DNA of 64,000 nt from contig NZ_CP091110.1 of assembly GCF_021560175.1 (NCBI RefSeq), forward strand, positions 4,590,501-4,654,500. The letters run 5' to 3'. The notes below the pieces were generated by a model, which did no database searches, had not been told where the DNA came from, and worked only from the letters and a program-made list of their open reading frames with translations. This DNA is from Neobacillus drentensis. Its GTDB lineage: Bacteria > Bacillota > Bacilli > Bacillales > Cytobacillaceae. Below are positions 55,426 through 64,000 of the stretch, piece by piece. Positions within the stretch are counted from its first letter, which is position 1; each line of letters begins with the position of its first letter. The translations under genes were made by a program, and so were the position numbers.

Positions 55426-57837
55426 TTAGTTTCCGTCATTTGTTAAAAAATCATAAGGTGTAACGTTTTCCATTCCAACCATAGGATGGACTTGCATTAA
55501 CTGCTCCTCATAGGATAATTCACTAGAAGGATCTTCTTCTAGTTGAGCGCCAATTGTAATCGATTCCTGAAGCTTTTGGCAGAGTGTCGTTTGTCTTTGA
55601 AGCTCATCTGCCCGTTCGACCCCCAGCCTGAAGGCCTCTTCCTCACCGCAAATAATCAACGATTGTTTACTCCTAGTTATGGCCGTATAGATTAGATTCC
55701 TTTGCAGCATTCTGTAATAACTTCTCGTGATAGGCATAATAACAATCGGAAACTCACTGCCCTGCGACTTATGAACCGAACAGCAATAGGCATGTGTAAT
55801 CTGATTTAAGTCCTGTCTGGTATATTCCACTTCTGTTCCTTCAAATGAAATATAGATCATATCTTGTTTTTCAGTATTTTCTTTGGCATAGATAATGGAA
55901 ATAATTTCTCCAATATCACCGTTAAAAACATTGTCTTCCGGCTGGTTTACAAGTTGAAGCACCTTATCTCCAATCCGGTATTTGACGTCGCCAAACGCTA
56001 TTTCCTTGCGCTTGCCATCCGGATTAGGATTAAATATTTCCTGTAATAAGACATTTAATCGGTCAATTCCGGCCGGACCCCGGTACATCGGTGCCAGCAC
56101 TTGAATATCCTTCGCGGTATAGCCTTTATTCTTGGCGTTCTGGGCCACTTTTTCGACAACTTGGGCAACTTGTGCGGTTGAACATCGAATAAAAGAACGG
56201 TCTGACTGCTTTGCTGTTACATTTGCTGGAAGATAGCCTTTTTTTATATCATGGGCTAGTTCAATAATGGAAGAACCCTCGGCCTGACGGTAAATATCGG
56301 TCAGGCGGACGGTTGGAATCCTTTGTGATTGGAGCAAGTCCTTTAAGACTTGTCCAGGTCCAACGGATGGAAGCTGGTCCTCGTCCCCTACCATGATGAC
56401 TTGGATATGTTCTGGCAAGGCCTTAAATAATTGATTGGCTAACCAGATATCGAGCATCGAAGTCTCATCGACAATTAATATTTTCCCCTCAAGCGGACTG
56501 ACTTCATCACGGTCAAACCCTTCTGTCCCATTAAAGCCAAGTAAGCGGTGAATCGTTACGGCAGGCAGACCTGTGGATTCGGTCATTCGTTTTGCGGCTC
56601 TTCCTGTCGGCGCTGCTAGTAAAATCGGAAACGGTTCATCTTTTTTAAAATAATCCTTTGGTTCGAGTGAACAGCCGTGAAGTTCACCGTATAGCTCAAC
56701 AATTCCTTTAATAACCGTTGTTTTCCCGGTACCAGGACCGCCCGTTAAAATGAGCATGGGCGACATGAGTGCCGTTTGAATAGCTTCTTTTTGGGACGGG
56801 GCATACTGTACACCCAGACGCTCCTCTAAGCCGCCTAATGCCAGAAGGAATTCAGACTCAGGAAATTGCTCACGATATTCCGTTTGCTGCAAAATTCGGT
56901 TGATATTTGTAACTAGCCCTTTTTCTGCAAAAAATAAGGAAGGCAGATAAATGCGTTTTTCTTCACCAATAATCTTTCCTTCTTCTTCAAGCTTAATCAG
57001 CTCGCCAGAGATATCCGTAAAGTCAATTTGATCGCGTTTGTTCTCTTCTAAAAGTGACTTGACCTGCTCGAGTAAAGTCTCTGCATGTAAATAAACATGA
57101 CCTGTTTGCATGCTTTCATTTTCGAGGGTATAAAGGCAGGCTGCCTTTATCCGGTCAGGGTGATTTCCTGAGATTCCCAGCTGGTAACCTAGTTCATCTG
57201 CCCGGCCAAATCCAATCCCCTCGATATCCTCAACAAGCTGATAGGGGTTTTTTTGAATAACCGATAGCGTTTCGTCTTTATACGCTTGATAAATGCGCAT
57301 CGATATTTGCGGTCCAAATCCATATTGGTTCAGGGCTACCATTACCTGTTCAAGCCCTTGATGTTCCATTAAGGTATCATACAGCATTTTCGCTTTTTCA
57401 GGAGGAAGCTTTGGAATGGAATCGAGTAAGGATGGCTGATTGAGAATCTTGGAGATGGCATTCTCGCCAAGTGTCTCAACGATGTTTTCCGCTGTCTTTT
57501 TCCCGATGCCTTTAAACATTTCACCTGATAAGTAAGCAATAACCCCTTGTTTGGTCTGCGGCATATCCTTCCGAAAATGCTGGGTATGAAACTGAACCCC
57601 AAACTTGGGATGTTCTTTAAATTCTCCAAAAAACACATATGTTTCTTGTTCATGAATTTTTGGAAAATATCCCGTCACTACTGCTTCTTTGTCATCATAT
57701 TGATCATTGGTTTCATCGACACGGATTCTTAGGACCGTATAGAGGTTTTGCTCGTTATGGAAAATGGTTACAATCGGTCTTCCCTTTACGAATTTTCCTT
57801 GCTCAGCGAATAAATCAAGGGTGTCTTGTTTTTCCAT
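55426..57837 (-). CDS. recD2: ATP-dependent RecD2 DNA helicase
   Basis: RecD2 is a 5'-3' superfamily 1B helicase that works without RecBC and supports replication fork progress and repair. The 803-residue protein has an N-terminal extension with helix-hairpin-helix units (IGKKTAENIV near 110). Walker A GGPGTGKTT lies near residue 365, VDETSMLD near 460, GDEDQLPSVGPG near 485, and the final motif THAYCCSVHKSQGSEF near 690. The ATG opens the frame, and the stop is 24 bases before the yrrD start. Length agrees with B. subtilis YrrC. Confidence 0.96.
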   Translation of the reverse strand: MEKQDTLDLFAEQGKFVKGRPIVTIFHNEQNLYTVLRIRVDETNDQYDDKEAVVTGYFPKIHEQETYVFFGEFKEHPKFGVQFHTQHFRKDMPQTKQGVIAYLSGEMFKGIGKKTAENIVETLGENAISKILNQPSLLDSIPKLPPEKAKMLYDTLMEHQGLEQVMVALNQYGFGPQISMRIYQAYKDETLSVIQKNPYQLVEDIEGIGFGRADELGYQLGISGNHPDRIKAACLYTLENESMQTGHVYLHAETLLEQVKSLLEENKRDQIDFTDISGELIKLEEEGKIIGEEKRIYLPSLFFAEKGLVTNINRILQQTEYREQFPESEFLLALGGLEERLGVQYAPSQKEAIQTALMSPMLILTGGPGTGKTTVIKGIVELYGELHGCSLEPKDYFKKDEPFPILLAAPTGRAAKRMTESTGLPAVTIHRLLGFNGTEGFDRDEVSPLEGKILIVDETSMLDIWLANQLFKALPEHIQVIMVGDEDQLPSVGPGQVLKDLLQSQRIPTVRLTDIYRQAEGSSIIELAHDIKKGYLPANVTAKQSDRSFIRCSTAQVAQVVEKVAQNAKNKGYTAKDIQVLAPMYRGPAGIDRLNVLLQEIFNPNPDGKRKEIAFGDVKYRIGDKVLQLVNQPEDNVFNGDIGEIISIIYAKENTEKQDMIYISFEGTEVEYTRQDLNQITHAYCCSVHKSQGSEFPIVIMPITRSYYRMLQRNLIYTAITRSKQSLIICGEEEAFRLGVERADELQRQTTLCQKLQESITIGAQLEEDPSSELSYEEQLMQVHPMVGMENVTPYDFLTNDGN

Positions 57838-57868
57838 TCTGCTCCCTCCTTTCCGTTCTAATTAGTTA

Positions 57869-58522
57869 TTAGAAATTTTGTTCAATTAATTTTTTTCCGT
57901 GGCCAGCGAGCAGGTGATCCGGCTGGATGTCTAATGCTTTGTTAAACATAGCTAGTGCTTGTGTCTGATCTTCTTTAAATGCATATGAGACGCCCAAGTT
58001 ATAATAAGCATCGGAATGATCGGGATCTAGTTCGATGCATTTTTCTAGTTGGATGATGGCTTCATCGATGAGTTCATTCTGTGCCAGGCATAATCCATAC
58101 TGGAACCGGGCTTCTGCATCATTTTCGTTCAGTTCGACACTTCGCTGCAGGTACGGGAGAGCCAGTTTGCCTTGATCTAACTGCAGGAGGGTAAGACCTA
58201 ACATAAAATATGTGTCACTTGAGTCGAGTCCTTTTTTCATGGCTTGCTCAAAACTATGCTTTGCTTCTGCGAAGAGGTCGTGGCTAAAAAGGACGTTTCC
58301 GATACTATAGTAAGCAGCGGCGGCGTTTTCGTCTATTTCGATGGCTCTTTGGTAGAATTTGATTGCTTTTTCATCGTCGCCTACTGCTGACAAAACATTG
58401 CCAAAATTAATATAAGCAACTGGGTCTGTTGGGTTTTGTTCGATCGCGTCGTTAAACGCTTTGGCTGCCTCTTCCCAGTTACCTTCTTGCATGTATTGTA
58501 CACCTAATTGGTTTTTATCCAT
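57869..58522 (-). CDS. yrrB: TPR repeat protein YrrB
   Basis: This 217-residue cytoplasmic protein is built almost entirely from about six tetratricopeptide repeats (for example EAAKAFNDAIEQNPTDPVAY and EAIIQLEKCIELDPDHSDAYY), a protein-protein interaction scaffold. The B. subtilis homologue has a known structure and is placed between the mnmA/yrvO pair and recD2; partners are unproven. The ATG follows TTGGAG. Confidence 0.93.
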   Translation of the reverse strand: MDKNQLGVQYMQEGNWEEAAKAFNDAIEQNPTDPVAYINFGNVLSAVGDDEKAIKFYQRAIEIDENAAAAYYSIGNVLFSHDLFAEAKHSFEQAMKKGLDSSDTYFMLGLTLLQLDQGKLALPYLQRSVELNENDAEARFQYGLCLAQNELIDEAIIQLEKCIELDPDHSDAYYNLGVSYAFKEDQTQALAMFNKALDIQPDHLLAGHGKKLIEQNF

Positions 58523-58587
58523 TTTTCCAACTCCAATCCTAAATGAAAGTATATCATATTTTAGTCAGTATTTTTCCGCCGAATAGC

Positions 58588-58622
58588 AGAAAAGCCCTGA
58601 CTCCAGCAAGGGAATCAGGGTC
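58588..58622 (-). terminator. mnmA terminator
   Basis: CCCTGA and TCAGGG pair with extra internal matches (ATTCCC/GGAGT) and are followed by CTTTT on the minus strand. Confidence 0.7.
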
Positions 58623-58626
58623 TTAG

Positions 58627-59781
<1,155 letters not shown>

Positions 59782-60924
59782 CTATTTTTTCAGGCGCTTC
59801 ACAATTTTCGCTAATTCTTCAGCTGCTTTACTAACATCTTCCTTCGTCGTAGTAAAGCCAAAGCTGAAGCGAATGGAATTGGTCAGCCGCTCTGATTGTT
59901 TACCAAACATGGCAACAAGAACATGGGATGGCTCAATCGATCCAGCCGTACATGCTGAGCCGCTTGATACAGCAACACCTGCTAAATCAAGGTTGACTAA
60001 CATTGCCTCCACACTAGTTCCCGGAAAGCTTAAGTTTAATACATGTGGCAGACAATATTCAAGCGATCCGTTTATGTTAAATTCAACCTGTCCAACATGC
60101 AGTTTTTCAAGTAATGTTTCCTTCAGTTCAACGAACTTTTCACGCTTGGCTGGACGAGCTTCACTTGCAATTAAAACCGCTTCATGAAAGCCAACAATTG
60201 AGGCCACATTTTCCGTCCCGGCCCGGCGTTTTCGCTCTTGGTCACCGCCAAAAAGACGTGGCGCCAATTTAACCGTTGACCTTGCATAAAGAAAGCCGAC
60301 CCCTTTAGGGCCATTAATTTTATGAGCGGAAACAGATAATAAATCAATTTTGCTTTCGTCAACATCTATGTCTACTATTCCGTATGCTTGGACGGCATCT
60401 GTATGAAATAGGGCTTGATGTCCTTCAAGCAGTTGGCCAATTTCACTAATTGGCTGTATCGTTCCTACTTCGTTATTGCCGTACATCACCGATACTAGAA
60501 TCGTATCTTCCCTTAATGCCGCTTTCAGGTCACTCATGGAAATTCTACCTGTTTCATCCACTGGCAGATAGGTTACTTCAAAGCCCATTTTTTCTAATCT
60601 TTTGCAGGCATGGAGAACGGCATGATGTTCAACCTGGGTTGTAATCACGTGCTTGCCCCTCGTTTGATAGCTTTCAGCTACACCAAATAAAGCCATATTA
60701 TCCGCCTCAGTGCCGCCGCCTGTAAAAATAATCTCGGTTTCCTGGGCTCCGATGCTGCGGGCAAGTGCAGCCCGCGCTAAATCAATATAATGACGTGCCT
60801 CTCTCCCGTAGGAATGAATGCTAGAAGGGTTCCCAAATGTAGCATTCATAATCGTTATCATCTTGTCGATCACCTTAGGGTGCATCGGACTCGTTGCGGC
60901 ATGGTCGAGATAGATTCGTTCCAT
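59782..60924 (-). CDS. Cysteine desulfurase (YrvO type) for tRNA thiolation
   Basis: This PLP enzyme takes sulfur from cysteine and hands it to MnmA. The 380-residue protein starts MERIYLDHAATSPMHPKVID. It has the PLP-lysine region LLSVSAHKINGPKGVGFLY near residue 200 and the catalytic cysteine in AVSSGSACTAGSIEPSHVL near 325. The B. subtilis homologue is YrvO. The ATG at 60924 follows GAAGGTG. It precedes mnmA by 36 bases and follows cymR, so the three may share a transcript. Confidence 0.94.
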   Translation of the reverse strand: MERIYLDHAATSPMHPKVIDKMITIMNATFGNPSSIHSYGREARHYIDLARAALARSIGAQETEIIFTGGGTEADNMALFGVAESYQTRGKHVITTQVEHHAVLHACKRLEKMGFEVTYLPVDETGRISMSDLKAALREDTILVSVMYGNNEVGTIQPISEIGQLLEGHQALFHTDAVQAYGIVDIDVDESKIDLLSVSAHKINGPKGVGFLYARSTVKLAPRLFGGDQERKRRAGTENVASIVGFHEAVLIASEARPAKREKFVELKETLLEKLHVGQVEFNINGSLEYCLPHVLNLSFPGTSVEAMLVNLDLAGVAVSSGSACTAGSIEPSHVLVAMFGKQSERLTNSIRFSFGFTTTKEDVSKAAEELAKIVKRLKK

Positions 60925-61033
60925 TATTACACCTTCAATCAAATAATTCTCATTTATCATTCAGTTAAAAACGGTAAAGTATCGTTGAATTAGTGGTCAG
61001 CGCACTAGAACAAACTCACTTTTTATTTTTACC

Positions 61034-61453
61034 TTAAATATAAAACATATAACCATCTGGCTCCTGGTCTTCACTATGGCTGGCCAAATCTTCTAGCGTT
61101 GTATTGTCTATAACATCTCTAATGGCATCGCGAATTCGAATCCAAAGCTCACGCTTAGCAGGTTCTTCGTCCTCTATTCCTTCGACAGGGGTAATCGGTC
61201 CTTCTAAGACGCGAATCACATCGCCTGCAGTAATTTTTGAAGGCGTACTTGTTAATTCATAGCCGCCATAAGCCCCTCTGATACTTTTAACCAAGCCTGC
61301 ATTCCGTAATGGAGCAATTAATTGTTCTAAATAATGCTCGGATAGTTCATTTGCTTGAGCTATCGTCTTTAATGAGGTCGGACCTTCACCATGTTTTTTA
61401 GCTAGTTCGATCATAATCGTCAAACCGTAACGACCTTTAGTTGATATCTTCAT
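61034..61453 (-). CDS. cymR: Cysteine metabolism repressor CymR
   Basis: CymR is an Rrf2-family repressor that, in complex with CysK, controls cysteine synthesis and sulfur uptake genes; in B. subtilis its regulon includes the mtnN-mccAB operon, also in this window. The 139-residue protein begins MKISTKGRYGLTIMIELAKK with the winged helix and has YLEQLIAPLRNAGLVKSIRG as the recognition part. No cysteine triad for an iron-sulfur cluster is seen, as expected for CymR. The ATG at 61453 follows GGGGTG. It is divergent from rarA. Confidence 0.94.
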   Translation of the reverse strand: MKISTKGRYGLTIMIELAKKHGEGPTSLKTIAQANELSEHYLEQLIAPLRNAGLVKSIRGAYGGYELTSTPSKITAGDVIRVLEGPITPVEGIEDEEPAKRELWIRIRDAIRDVIDNTTLEDLASHSEDQEPDGYMFYI

Positions 61454-61674
61454 CTCTTGCACCCCTATTCGTTAATGGATCTATTATATAAAAAAATTCT
61501 TAGTAAATTGATAGGCATTCAAAATTATATCATATTCTTGTTTAATATGCTTTTTCAAGGGAAAATGGTAAAGTTAAATTAGGAAAGTCTATTTTACAAC
61601 CTATAAATTAAAAGCCTATTTACCTTATATCAAAATTTTTAGCAAGGCATGAGTTCAATTTTGGAGAGATGATT

Positions 61675-62949
61675 ATGCAGCAAAAACCATTAGCATTCCG
61701 CATGCGTCCACGAACGATTGAAGAAATTGTCGGGCAGGAGCATCTTGTTGGGGATGGAAAAATTATCGCAAGAATGGTGAAAGCAAAACAGCTGACATCA
61801 ATGATTTTATATGGACCGCCAGGAATTGGCAAAACCTCGATCGCAAGCGCAATTGCTGGAAGTACAAAATATGCCTTTCGAACCTTAAATGCCGTAACGA
61901 ATAATAAAAAAGACATGGAGATTGTGGCTGCAGAGGCAAAGATGTCTGGGAAAGTCATTTTGCTTTTAGATGAGGTCCACCGTTTGGATAAAGCCAAACA
62001 AGATTTCCTTCTTCCCTATCTGGAGAACGGAATGATTGTCTTAATAGGAGCCACAACCAGCAATCCCTATCATGCGATTAACCCGGCGATTCGGAGCCGC
62101 TGTCAAATATTTGAGCTAAAGCCCTTAGCGCCTGATGAAGTGAAGCAAGCCTTATTGCGGGCACTCAAGGATGATGAACGTGGTTATGGAAAAGAAAAAG
62201 TAGAGATTTCCGAGGAAGCATTACTCCACTTTGCCCAGGGTTCTAACGGGGATGTTCGCAGCTCCTTGAATGCATTAGAACTAGCCATTCTATCAACAGA
62301 TAAGAATGAGGATGGTGTGATCCCAATCGATGTGGAAACGGCAGAGGAGTGTTTGCAAAAGAAGAGTTTGGTTGCCGATAAAGATGGAGACGGTCATTAT
62401 GATGTCCTCTCTGCCTTTCAGAAGTCGATTCGCGGGAGCGATGTCGATGCCGCCCTCCACTATCTTGGCCGTTTAATTGAAGCAGGTGACCTTCCTAGTA
62501 TCAGCCGCAGATTGATCGTGATTGCTTACGAGGATATAGGATTAGCTAATCCCCAAGCAGGGGCACGAACGTTAGCGGCAATTGAAACAGCTGAAAGAAT
62601 TGGGTTTCCCGAGGCAAGGATCCCACTCGCAAATGCGGTGATTGAACTGTGCTTATCCCCTAAATCAAACTCAGCGGTTCTGGCGATTTCTGCGGCCCTT
62701 GATGACATTCAAAAAGGAATAGTCGGCGAAGTGCCAGATCATCTAAAGGATGCCCATTACAAAGGCGCAAAAGAGCTTGGCAGAGGGATCGACTACTTAT
62801 ATCCGCACGACTTTGAAAACGGCTGGGTACTGCAGCAATATTTACCGAACAAACTAAAAAACAAAAAATACTATCAGCCTAAGAAAACAGGAAAATTCGA
62901 ACAAGCCCTAGCTACTGTATATGAAAAATTAACAAGATCAAAAAAGTAG
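61675..62949 (+). CDS. rarA: Replication-associated recombination protein RarA (MgsA)
   Basis: RarA is an AAA+ ATPase of the clamp-loader group that works at stalled forks. The 424-residue protein begins MQQKPLAFRMRPRTIEEIVG. It contains Walker A LYGPPGIGKTS near residue 47, Walker B LLLDEVHRLDKAKQ near 100, sensor GATTSNPYHAI near 125 and the C-terminal tetramerisation domain (about 250-420). The start at 61675 has GGAG eight bases upstream; the ATG two codons before it is too close to that site. Confidence 0.96.
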   Translation: MQQKPLAFRMRPRTIEEIVGQEHLVGDGKIIARMVKAKQLTSMILYGPPGIGKTSIASAIAGSTKYAFRTLNAVTNNKKDMEIVAAEAKMSGKVILLLDEVHRLDKAKQDFLLPYLENGMIVLIGATTSNPYHAINPAIRSRCQIFELKPLAPDEVKQALLRALKDDERGYGKEKVEISEEALLHFAQGSNGDVRSSLNALELAILSTDKNEDGVIPIDVETAEECLQKKSLVADKDGDGHYDVLSAFQKSIRGSDVDAALHYLGRLIEAGDLPSISRRLIVIAYEDIGLANPQAGARTLAAIETAERIGFPEARIPLANAVIELCLSPKSNSAVLAISAALDDIQKGIVGEVPDHLKDAHYKGAKELGRGIDYLYPHDFENGWVLQQYLPNKLKNKKYYQPKKTGKFEQALATVYEKLTRSKK

Positions 62950-62967
62950 AAAGAGTTGAAAGAGTAG

Positions 62968-63018
62968 AAACGGTGACAGGCACCATGTGAATTCTTCACA
63001 TGGTGCCTGTCACCGTTT
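62968..63018. repeat. Long perfect palindrome, GGTGACAGGCACC family, copy 2
   Basis: Two 24-base arms (AAACGGTGACAGGCACCATG... and its complement) flank a three-base loop. It shares a 20-base core per arm with 37448-37496. It lies between converging rarA and the ABC permease gene and could terminate both transcripts. Confidence 0.9.
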
Positions 63019-63022
63019 GTGT

Positions 63023-63973
63023 TTATGCTGCTATGTCTCGTTTTTGGAAGACGTAGAAGGCGAGAAATTGGAATAGGGCGAAATAGATGACTAACATGAT
63101 TATCGAGAAGGGGATCGTCATGCCTTCGACTAGTGGCGTTCCTTCAAAATATTGCATTAAATCTGTGTTGGCAAATAAAACATATTTAGCCCAGTCAAAT
63201 TTCATTGCTAACAAAGCGGTAAACTGACCACCGGTAAATAGCAAAAATAAGGAAAGTCCGATCGCAAGGGAACTGTTTCGAAACACAGCAGACATCATAA
63301 ACGCCATTGTTACTAACATGATCGTATCAATGGAGCTTAGCCCATAATAAATGAGTAAATGGACAACCATATTTTGTTCGGTCACATGGCCATTATAATA
63401 ATTTAAATATGGAACGGCTTTATCTGGCATTCCAAACAAAATTGCACCCAAAAGGCTGGAGAAAATAAACATAATGGCCAACATCAGAATAGCAAATAAT
63501 AGCACTGTCACATATTTTGCCAATAAAATTTTAGTCCGATTAATCGGCCGGATTAATAATAGCTTAATGGTTCCCCAATTAAACTCACTGGCCACAATAC
63601 CTGCAGCTATAATAATAATAAAAACACCTGCTAGCAAGATCAGCTGTGATGAATCTTTAACAAACGACCAAACGGTATATTTCTCTTTTGGCGGCATATT
63701 ATGTTTAATTCGATATTCATTTATCGCTATTTCTTTCTTGAAATACTGCTTTTCCGATTCAGTCCGGCTTTTCACCATCTGTTGCTTTAGGGCATCATTT
63801 TCCTCTTTTAAAATTTGCTGCCAATTTTTATCTTGCTGAATGTCCATACTATTTTGTTGAGACTTAATCACAATGCCGACCAGGGCTAAAGATAAAACCA
63901 AAATCGCAATCATAACAATGGTTCCTGGCCGTCTAAAAATTTTCATCAATTCGTTTTTGATTAAATTAACCAC
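63023..63973 (-). CDS. ABC-2 type transporter permease
   Basis: This 316-residue membrane protein has an N-terminal segment (about 18-36), a charged coiled stretch outside the membrane (about 40-100), and five more hydrophobic segments to residue 308. That is the layout of ABC-2 permeases related to bacitracin and lantibiotic exporters and to DUF-type YhcI-like proteins. The substrate cannot be told. The start is a GTG that overlaps the last codons of an upstream frame, most likely the ATPase subunit, so the two would be translationally coupled. Confidence 0.88.
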   Translation of the reverse strand: MVNLIKNELMKIFRRPGTIVMIAILVLSLALVGIVIKSQQNSMDIQQDKNWQQILKEENDALKQQMVKSRTESEKQYFKKEIAINEYRIKHNMPPKEKYTVWSFVKDSSQLILLAGVFIIIIAAGIVASEFNWGTIKLLLIRPINRTKILLAKYVTVLLFAILMLAIMFIFSSLLGAILFGMPDKAVPYLNYYNGHVTEQNMVVHLLIYYGLSSIDTIMLVTMAFMMSAVFRNSSLAIGLSLFLLFTGGQFTALLAMKFDWAKYVLFANTDLMQYFEGTPLVEGMTIPFSIIMLVIYFALFQFLAFYVFQKRDIAA

Positions 63974-64000
63974 GTACAGCCGCCACCTTTTCCGCTGTCA
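63966..64000 (-). CDS. C-terminal end of a probable ABC transporter ATPase (partial)
   Basis: Only the last ten codons (TAEKVAAVRG, then a stop) lie in the window. The frame overlaps the permease start by eight bases, the usual layout for ATPase-permease pairs. The assignment rests on this position alone. Confidence 0.45.
   Translation of the reverse strand, partial: TAEKVAAVRG

Overview
The window is a stretch of chromosome from a low-GC, endospore-forming member of the Bacillaceae (Bacillus/Neobacillus/Mesobacillus type). The evidence is gene content and order: almost every gene has a recognisable Bacillus subtilis counterpart in the same order. Sporulation genes are present (spoIIP, gpr, sigK, sda), as are the comE competence locus, a CIRCE-controlled dnaK operon, strong AGGAGG-type ribosome binding sites and frequent TTG/GTG starts. 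No prophage, transposase, CRISPR array, rRNA or tRNA gene was seen.

Layout. 1-13.8 kb: the nfeD/floA edge, yqeY-rpsU, a divergent Na/Pi-cotransporter gene, then the heat-shock and RNA-modification block read on the minus strand from high to low coordinates (lepA, hemW, hrcA, grpE, dnaK, dnaJ, prmA, rsmE, mtaB). 14-17 kb: yqxA, spoIIP and gpr, with rpsT divergent. 17.4-23.7 kb: holA, yqzM, comEC, comEB, comEA and divergent comER. 23.7-28.8 kb: a tight minus-strand operon of ribosome-assembly and NAD genes (yqeG, yqeH, aroE, yhbY, nadD, yqeK, rsfS, yqeM). 28.8-37.4 kb is the most lineage-variable part: sda behind a DnaA-box cluster, divergent psd and pssA, an uninterrupted sigK, an orphan response regulator with a beta-propeller lipoprotein, an M3 peptidase, and a run of very small ORFs that includes two YrzI paralogues. 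37.1-40.3 kb: the methionine-to-cysteine salvage operon mtnN-mccA-mccB-yrhC. 40.5-63 kb: the conserved yrz/yrr block (yrrS, pbpI, greA, udk, trhP2, trhP1, trmR, mltG, yrzB, ruvX, ireB-like yrzL, T-box alaS, yrrI, yrzQ, yrzR, yrrD, recD2, yrrB, mnmA, cysteine desulfurase, cymR) and divergent rarA. The window closes in an ABC-2 permease and the last codons of its probable ATPase.

Functional themes are translation quality and tRNA modification (mtaB, trhP1/P2/trmR, mnmA with its sulfur donor, rsmE, prmA, lepA, rsfS, yqeH, yhbY, alaS), protein folding (hrcA-grpE-dnaK-dnaJ), DNA uptake and repair (comE, recD2, rarA, ruvX, holA), sulfur metabolism (mtnN, mccAB, cymR) and sporulation control (sda, sigK, spoIIP, gpr).

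No clearly new biological system was found. The features most worth a second look are noncoding or very small: a cluster of tiny ORFs with strong Shine-Dalgarno sites at 35.9-37.0 kb, three families of dispersed palindromic repeats, a terminator hairpin that contains the pbpI ribosome binding site, a short NfeD without its protease half, and a response regulator with no kinase beside it. Start codons were reassigned wherever the ribosome binding site and family alignment favoured an internal start. Identifications rest on recalled family sequences and synteny, since no search could be run.
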